This document shows positions 58,132-64,000 of a stretch of DNA of 64,000 bases, piece by piece. The notes under the pieces were generated by a model that saw only the letters and a program-made list of their open reading frames with translations, was not told the origin of the DNA and did not search any database. The DNA comes from Chondrosia reniformis (Eukaryota; Porifera; Demospongiae; Chondrillida; Chondrillidae), in the NCBI GenBank assembly GCA_947172415.1, contig OX359200.1:1366501-1430500 (forward strand). Direction: 5' to 3'. The number at the start of each line of letters is the position of its first letter. Within the stretch, counting starts at the first letter, position 1. The position numbers and the translations under genes are program-made.

Positions 58132-60714
58132 TTAGTCCGTTTGAGTTCCAAAAGCATTTGTGAGAATGAAATCATTTAAAATGTTTGTCTGAGATCCCTG
58201 CTCAGAGTAATTGAGAAGCGTTTGGGTACCAAAGTCCAGCAAATCATTTTGGAGCTCAGTCTGTGTTGATAAATCTAACAGTTCTGTCAACTCCAAGTTG
58301 CGGCCGGTTTGCACATGAACGGAAAACATTGATTCTTCATCGCACACTGCACCACTATTCAGTGTGCTCTGGTGAATTCCCCCGTCAGTCTGAGTAGCCG
58401 TGTCTTTTACTTTAATTATCTGACGGTCATTGAAACACTGACACCTGTAGGGCTCTGGATAACCCTTTTTTGGAGTGGGCTGGCTGCTGGAGGGCGCATT
58501 GATTGATATAGAAGAAGCACTGAACATGGTGGCCAGTTGCGAGTCTGCAGGTACCAGCACGGGGACAACCACATATTGTGAACCATCACTAGTCTGCTCA
58601 CCTGCTGCCACACTTGTAACCTGGGGGAGTCTAGTACTACTGTTACTATGGCAACTAACAGGCTCGATCACAGCTGCCTGTTTCTTTTCTGATGGCTCAG
58701 CCACTTGGGATGGAGTGTGGTCCATTGGTACTTCACACCTCAGTGACTTTTTGATGTATCCTGATCTGTGGTTTTTCCGTTTTTGGTGAGCAAACAGAGA
58801 ATTCTTGACTTTATAGAAGCGACCGCAATCACAGCACTTGTATTCGAATCCACAGTCTCTCCTGTGGAAGATGTAAGTCCAGCGACTAGCAAAAGAGGCC
58901 AGGCACTTTTCACATGTGTAAGTCTTGTAGGAAACAGAAGTGGTTGGATTGTGTTGTTTAACACTAAAAGGTGCTGGTCTTGCTACATTTCTCTCAAAGG
59001 TTGTGTTTGGGGAAAGGTTATGGTCTTCAATTTTTTTTCTCTTTGATGGATGGATGGTAGATGGAAGGCTACCACTACTTGAGGGTGAGTGCTGTGCATG
59101 AGGTAGAGTTGAAACTACAGAAGAAGGAGGTCCCAGTTGTGAAACAGTTCCTGTAAACAGTTTTTTTGCAGCTGCTCTTAGTGGAGATGTAGGAACTACA
59201 GGATCTGAGGCCCCAGTTGGTAAAGGGTGACCGTCAATAGTCACTGGTGATAGTGGCTTTAAGTGGGAAATTCCTGTAGCAAGCTGAGAGAAAGGAAGAG
59301 GGGGCAAAGGTGAAGTAGTTTGAAGCTCAGCAGGTCCTTTAGATTTCTCAGGGCTTTTGACTTTGGAAGGTGAAGTTTTAGCAGCTGCAACGGATTGACT
59401 CAATACAAATACTGTTCCATCATCACTGCTCCCACAAGCTGTCTGCGTGGAAAAGTCTGTGGCATTGCTGATGTCATCTGTAGGATCAGGAGATGTGGAA
59501 ACCACATTTGAGACAAGTGTGGGTCCTGATAAGTTCTGCATTTCAGCCTGCGAGAGGGCATCTCCTGTACCTTCACTGTTATCATTGATATGCGTGACAA
59601 GTGTTTGTACTCCAGCAAGTATAGAGGGTTGGAAACTAGAAGTAGCAACTGGAATTGAAGTTGAAATGGGATAACGATTTACACTAGATGATTTGTTGAT
59701 AAAATCATTATTGCTAGAAGATGGCTGTAAACTTGAAGATGGAGAATTTTGGATAAGAGCAGATACCGGGCTAAATGTTGAAGGTGAGACAGCATTGTAT
59801 GTTGTGTTGTTATTAGTGATTTTCCTTACATCAATAGAACCTGATTTATGACCTTTCCGCTTCATGTGCATGTACAAAGAATTTTTTATCTGAAACGATT
59901 CTCCACACACTGTACAGGAATATTCATTTCCACATTCCTTCAGATGTCGGGTCATTGTGGAATGAAGACCAAACTTCTTACCACACTTGGGGCACTTGAA
60001 GTTCTTTTCACAGTGCACTAAAGCAAAATGCTACATTGAGAGGAAAACCCTATCATAAATCTATAACACATGGGGGAAAATATTTCATTGTTGGTATATA
60101 CAAAAATCATGAGCCTATGAATTTGTACAGTGACCTCTCCATGTCACCCATTGAAGGGCTGTCATGAATAATTACAGTGATAATTAAACCATTAATCAAA
60201 CATGAAGATGGAAAACACGAAACAAACAGTTGTGAATCAGGACAAGGACAGCTAGGAACAGCGGGTCCTTCTACATTTGATCTAATAGCGAAGTGTAATG
60301 ACCTCAGGGCTTTCCATACAGACATATACAACGCTTGTAGACAAGTGATGCCACGTACCGCAAGGTACGCGCAGGGTTGCCATGCCCGGTCTCTGGGCTG
60401 GCTTGCCGAATACTCTTTGGCCATCAAATACAACGGTAAGTAAGGTTTCGGATAATAGCTACTTACAAGGTTAAGGTTAATTCAATGCACATATAGAGGA
60501 CATTACGAGAGAATTGTAGATCAACACTTATGCTATCCCGACCTACGTTTTTCAGTTGTGACATTTGGTGAAAACACTTTCCTTTATCTTTTGATCTGGA
60601 ACATCCAGCAATAGGACAGTACAATTCATTTTCATTGCCGTTACAATGCGGTAGTCCCGAGTAGATCAAACTTGCCGTAACATCATCTAGTAACCTACCC
60701 TTGGTAGACGCCAT
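58132..60714 (-). CDS. ATMIN: ATM interactor / ASCIZ zinc-finger transcription factor
   Basis: Two exons, 60714-60547 and 60030-58132, in phase, giving 688 residues (human 823). The acceptor at 60031 was chosen because it completes the first finger (YCPIAGCSR ... HFALVH), which aligns with ATMIN. Next are KCPKCGKKFGLHSTMTRHLKEC and CTVCGESFQIKNSLYMHMKRKGH. A second finger pair (CEKCLASFASRWTYIFHRRDC, CCDCGRFYKVKNSLFAHQKRKNH) lies near residue 430, which looks like a duplication of the N-terminal pair. The linker is Ser/Thr/Pro-rich. The C terminus carries several LC8-binding TQT motifs (TATQTD, LSTQTE, FGTQTL, FGTQTD). In vertebrates ATMIN activates DYNLL1 transcription and is restrained by LC8 bound to these motifs; the same circuit is likely here. 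Confidence 0.9.
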
Positions 60715-60792
60715 TTTAAAATTATGTTTTCTTGTACATCATGAACATGTATCTAAAAATAGTAACAAAATCTGTTCCATGCACGAAACAAA

Positions 60793-63700
60793 CTACAGAA
60801 TAAGACAACATTCTCGGCCGGGAGCCTGCGGCCTTGGTGACCGTACATAGCCTCCATTTCCCTCTTCCGAGTTAGATGTAATCACTGGTGTAGGGTCAGT
60901 TTTAATGAGGATGCTCTTTTGAGCTTGACGTTTAAGCTTGGTTTCCTCTCCATCATCTTCATTTACTAACTTTGTGGTAGAATTTTCTGCTGTGAAAGTT
61001 ATTTTGCTTACCTCTGTGTCATCTGGGCAGGTCTAAAGATAACAATAACCGTAATTACACACTGAAAACCCTAAATTCATTAAAACTTAAGACACAGTCA
61101 ATCACAAGTAGTACCTTATATTGCAGCTAAATACAAACCTCTCACAAGAATTTCATTACATATATATTACATTTTAAGCAGGTTCTTCAAACAGGCAGCC
61201 ATTTTGAATAATTAGCAATGAAATTCAATTAAAACCTATTTAGTCATTTTGACTCCTAATTGGCCCCTCCACTCTTTAAGTGATCATTAAGTAACTTCCA
61301 CGACATAATTCTTCTCTTCATTCTCTCATAAGATGTACTTTTTGTATAGGCCCACGTAGCCAGACCTTTTCCCCTAATGGCTTCATAAACCGGAAGTAGG
61401 ATAAAGGGTCTGGAGGATAGCACCATTTTCTGTTACTTATATACGCATGTCCCTCCACTGCAGGATCACTTCTGATTAATTAAAGTTCGCATGCAACCAA
61501 ATACCGTATAGCGGGAAAATTTGGCGAGGACTTAAATTTGGCAATTTGGCGAGTAGTTTGAAGCTTGCCAAATTTAATTCTTCGCCAAATTTGCGAATGC
61601 AGCTATCGATTTCGAATGTAATGGTATACCGTCGTCCATTTAAACAATTCAGCCAATGATTGCATCATAGTTATAGGGCAATATGCCAAATATATTGCCT
61701 GCCAAATTTTCCCGCTATACGGTAATGCCTACGTATGTTACGGTAATGCCTATGTTACGTCAACATGTTATGGCTGAATTCGAAAAGTGACTGCTTGGGT
61801 CTGGCTATGCAGGACTAGTTTTATATGGCACCAACTAAGGACAACCTCATCATTCTCTTCCTCTGTAGAACACTGTCGTAGAAATGCCTCTTTTTTCATT
61901 TCTTCATGTCCCATCTTCCATTTAAGATTGACACTTCCTCTCCGCGCTGACAGGCTAACAAATAAAACAAGTACACCATTAAACCATGTACGTACGTATG
62001 TATGTAGATGCTACAGCAGTAGTCAATTAAGTACATTGTATATAAGACAGCTAATTGTTGCCTAAACAAAATCATTACTTAACACATAGAAATAATTTTG
62101 GCTGCATTAGGGCAATTGTACTATTTTTAATTTTTTTTTCTTCCTGAGACTACAAAGCTACGTAACATGTCAGATTGAGTCCATAAATTATGGTTTGATT
62201 TGATTATCACAGAATGATTTATGAGAAAGTTTTTATTACTTAGTTAAATTTTACAATTTGTTGAGTACAATGGGCCCAATGAGCAAAAGATTACCAAAAG
62301 TGTTGGCCACACATGAATTCACGTACGCATGTCACTATAGTGAACTGCATAGATATGGAACAGACAGTTTAAATCCTTCAAATTGTGTCAAGCTTATCTT
62401 TCGGAACATATATTTTTCAACTCTGTGTCTAAAATGCAGTTTGGTTTTGATCAAAAGGTTTAAGCAGAAATCATATTTTCAAACCCTCAAAGAGTCAAAC
62501 AACGTACCATCCAAAAGAAATGTTGATGTTGATAAATTTACTTGTGCGCCATGTAAGTACATATATCTAATACCTTCGAGGTCGAGATATCTCATGTTCA
62601 ATAGTAATATCTTCTTCCTTAATTATTGATCCATTCTCCTCTTTTGAATTTAGCTCTGTTTTTAATTCTACAATCAACTGACGGATCTCTGGGTTATCAG
62701 CAATTGCTACAGAAATGTAAAGCAACAGGTCAGGTCAAATAATTAGTAAATTGTGGCATACAACAGCCCAAACAAGCTTTCAACAGAATTACATTGAAAA
62801 TAGGGCAAGTCCCTTTGATAGTATGCAGTGTTGTTAGGTTGTCATGGAAATATATCTAAAATTAAAGATAGCCTGGAAGTTACAAAGTGCAAAAAATTGA
62901 CCTAACAAGTATTTCGAATTTAAAAACTCGTGGGGCATCCCCCGCACTTGAACTACTTGTCTGCATCATTGGGCTTTAACAATTGAACATTACAAATAAT
63001 GATAGAAAAGCTTCGTTAGCTAAAGCTTCCTGAATGCCACCATTTGCAAAAATGATGTATTGATGTATAAATTAAGTGTAATAATAGTTATGAATGAACT
63101 CGTATTATACATATATCGTCTATATATATGTATATCTATCTTTCTGTAACATGAAGCCATACAATGGAATCGGCAAATGAAAACAATATGCCTGTGGCAG
63201 CCCTAAAAATCTCAAAACTCCAAATGATTAAATACTACCATAACTACAAAATGAAAACATTTACTGTTTGAAGTGGTCTCCCTCATTCCAAGTACTTTGA
63301 CTGAGAGACTGTCAATTCAGAAACATTAGCTTTTGGTGCTCCTATGTTTGGTGTACGTATCCGCCAAAATAAATTCCCACCGAAATTCCAGTGTATATGT
63401 ATAAGGCAACTCACCAAAGGGAGTTTCCCCTAGATGATTTCTACAATCTATGTCACAATGTTTCCTTGCAAGTTTCTGCATCACTTCACGCTAGTTCATA
63501 AAATAAGAATGTTATTACAGGTAAACATAAGTCTTTGTACGCTACATGGTGGCAATGGGAAGATATCATTATCTATGTACCGTAGATATACATTGTGTTT
63601 TAGAAACTAGGAAGTTCTTGTGATACACAATTACAAGTAACTATGGTTACTTTGGTTGACTTGATAAATAATTGAAATTACAAATACAAAATATTTGATT

Positions 63701-64000
63701 TGATTTTCTAAAGCTTTTGTTCAATGTCACAATACTGTAAAGGAATCCCTATATGTATATACTGAGTATGATGTCTCTGTAGGTTAGTTTTGAATAGATA
63801 AATGAAATAAAATAGAAACATTAGCTTGTCAAGACAAATTGTCAGATACACTGAAAACATAAAGAGGCTCTCACTTGCTGCCAACAAACTGCAGCATGAA
63901 AAGGGGTCCAACCGTCATTGTCCCTAACATTGATACTGGCTCCATTTTCTAAAAGGAAATCCAGCACTTCATGATATCCATTAGCAGCTGCAATGTGCAT
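60793..64000 (-). CDS. PPP1R16B: PPP1R16-type protein phosphatase 1 targeting subunit, C-terminal part
   Basis: The gene enters from the right edge, so the N terminus is missing. Exons 64000-63875, 63490-63415, 62706-62574, 61954-61846 and 61032-60793 join in phase (about 227 residues). The first pieces are ankyrin repeats ([45 protein letters not shown]) as in MYPT1 and PPP1R16A/B. Then come an acidic linker, an Arg-rich phosphorylation-site-like motif (SLSARRGSV) and an end CCLIL with a CAAX box. The CAAX box separates the PPP1R16 group from MYPT1/2 and predicts geranylgeranylation and membrane location. The subunit directs PP1 to its substrates through an RVxF motif that would lie beyond the window. 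Choice between 16A and 16B is not supported. Confidence 0.82.
61502..61724. mobile_element. Tc1/mariner-like MITE
   Basis: Perfect 23-bp ends (61502-61524 and 61702-61724), including the flanking TA, starting TACCGTATAGCGGGAAAATT. The 223-bp interior also repeats TTTGGCGA motifs. A TA target and short TIRs suit a mariner-type non-autonomous element. It lies in a PPP1R16 intron. Confidence 0.85.

Noticed and set aside
60107-60443. Frames on both strands within the ATMIN intron
   Set aside because: The stretch is intronic by phase and conserved fingers on both sides; neither frame resembles a known protein.
62258-62629. 123-residue plus frame at the right end
   Set aside because: It overlaps and opposes a well-supported PPP1R16 exon (62574-62706), and no homology is recognised.

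Overview
This window reads as animal nuclear DNA that is AT-rich, with compact spliced genes (introns mostly 50-1000 bp, GT..AG) and many simple and dispersed repeats. The gene set is metazoan: an I-BAR/MTSS protein, TTC5, ATMIN, WDR89, ADAR, ADAM, PPP1R16 and a selenocysteine tRNA. Small introns, AT-rich intergenic DNA and a TA-flanked MITE starting CCGTATAGCGGGAAAATTT suggest an early-branching invertebrate, most likely a demosponge. That placement is inference; the exon models below come from reading splice sites and frames directly.

Layout. 0-1.4 kb (+): a small secreted, helix-rich protein in five exons, all joined in phase 0. 1.8-6.3 kb (-): MTSS-like I-BAR + WH2 protein. 6.5-11.8 kb (-): TTC5/Strap with a 24-bp minisatellite in an intron. 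12.1-13.3 kb (-): thymidylate kinase (DTYMK), with an inverted copy of its own first exon in an intron. 13.4-16.6 kb: a 3.2-kb TIR element with an 8-bp target-site duplication, sitting in the DTYMK / V-ATPase promoter interval and carrying exon-like fragments. 16.7-19.4 kb (+): V-ATPase subunit d. 19.6 kb (-): tRNA-Sec. 19.9-21.9 kb (+): an intronless ADAR with three dsRNA-binding domains.

22.6-47 kb is repeat-rich. Two tandem ~8-kb units each hold a 1.27-kb inverted-repeat element, a ~150-bp tandem array, and a secreted von Willebrand A (vWA) gene whose intron holds a broken THAP/SAP DNA transposon. The first vWA copy is open and the second has a nonsense codon. Partial further copies of the unit's pieces follow, with a LINE remnant, a 209-aa gene of unknown function and a truncated ADAM 3' fragment.

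46.9-57.9 kb (-): WDR89, 13 exons, with a nested intronless gene and several satellite arrays in its introns, including a 41-bp minisatellite that repeats a 3' splice site. 58.1-60.7 kb (-): ATMIN/ASCIZ. 60.8-64 kb (-): the C-terminal part of a PPP1R16-type phosphatase targeting subunit with a CAAX end, cut by the window edge.

Most genes are housekeeping or signalling genes that are neighbours rather than one pathway. Two links are worth noting. tRNA-Sec lies 287 bp upstream of ADAR. The window also has unusually many long inverted repeats whose transcripts would be ADAR-type dsRNA substrates; that functional link is inference only.
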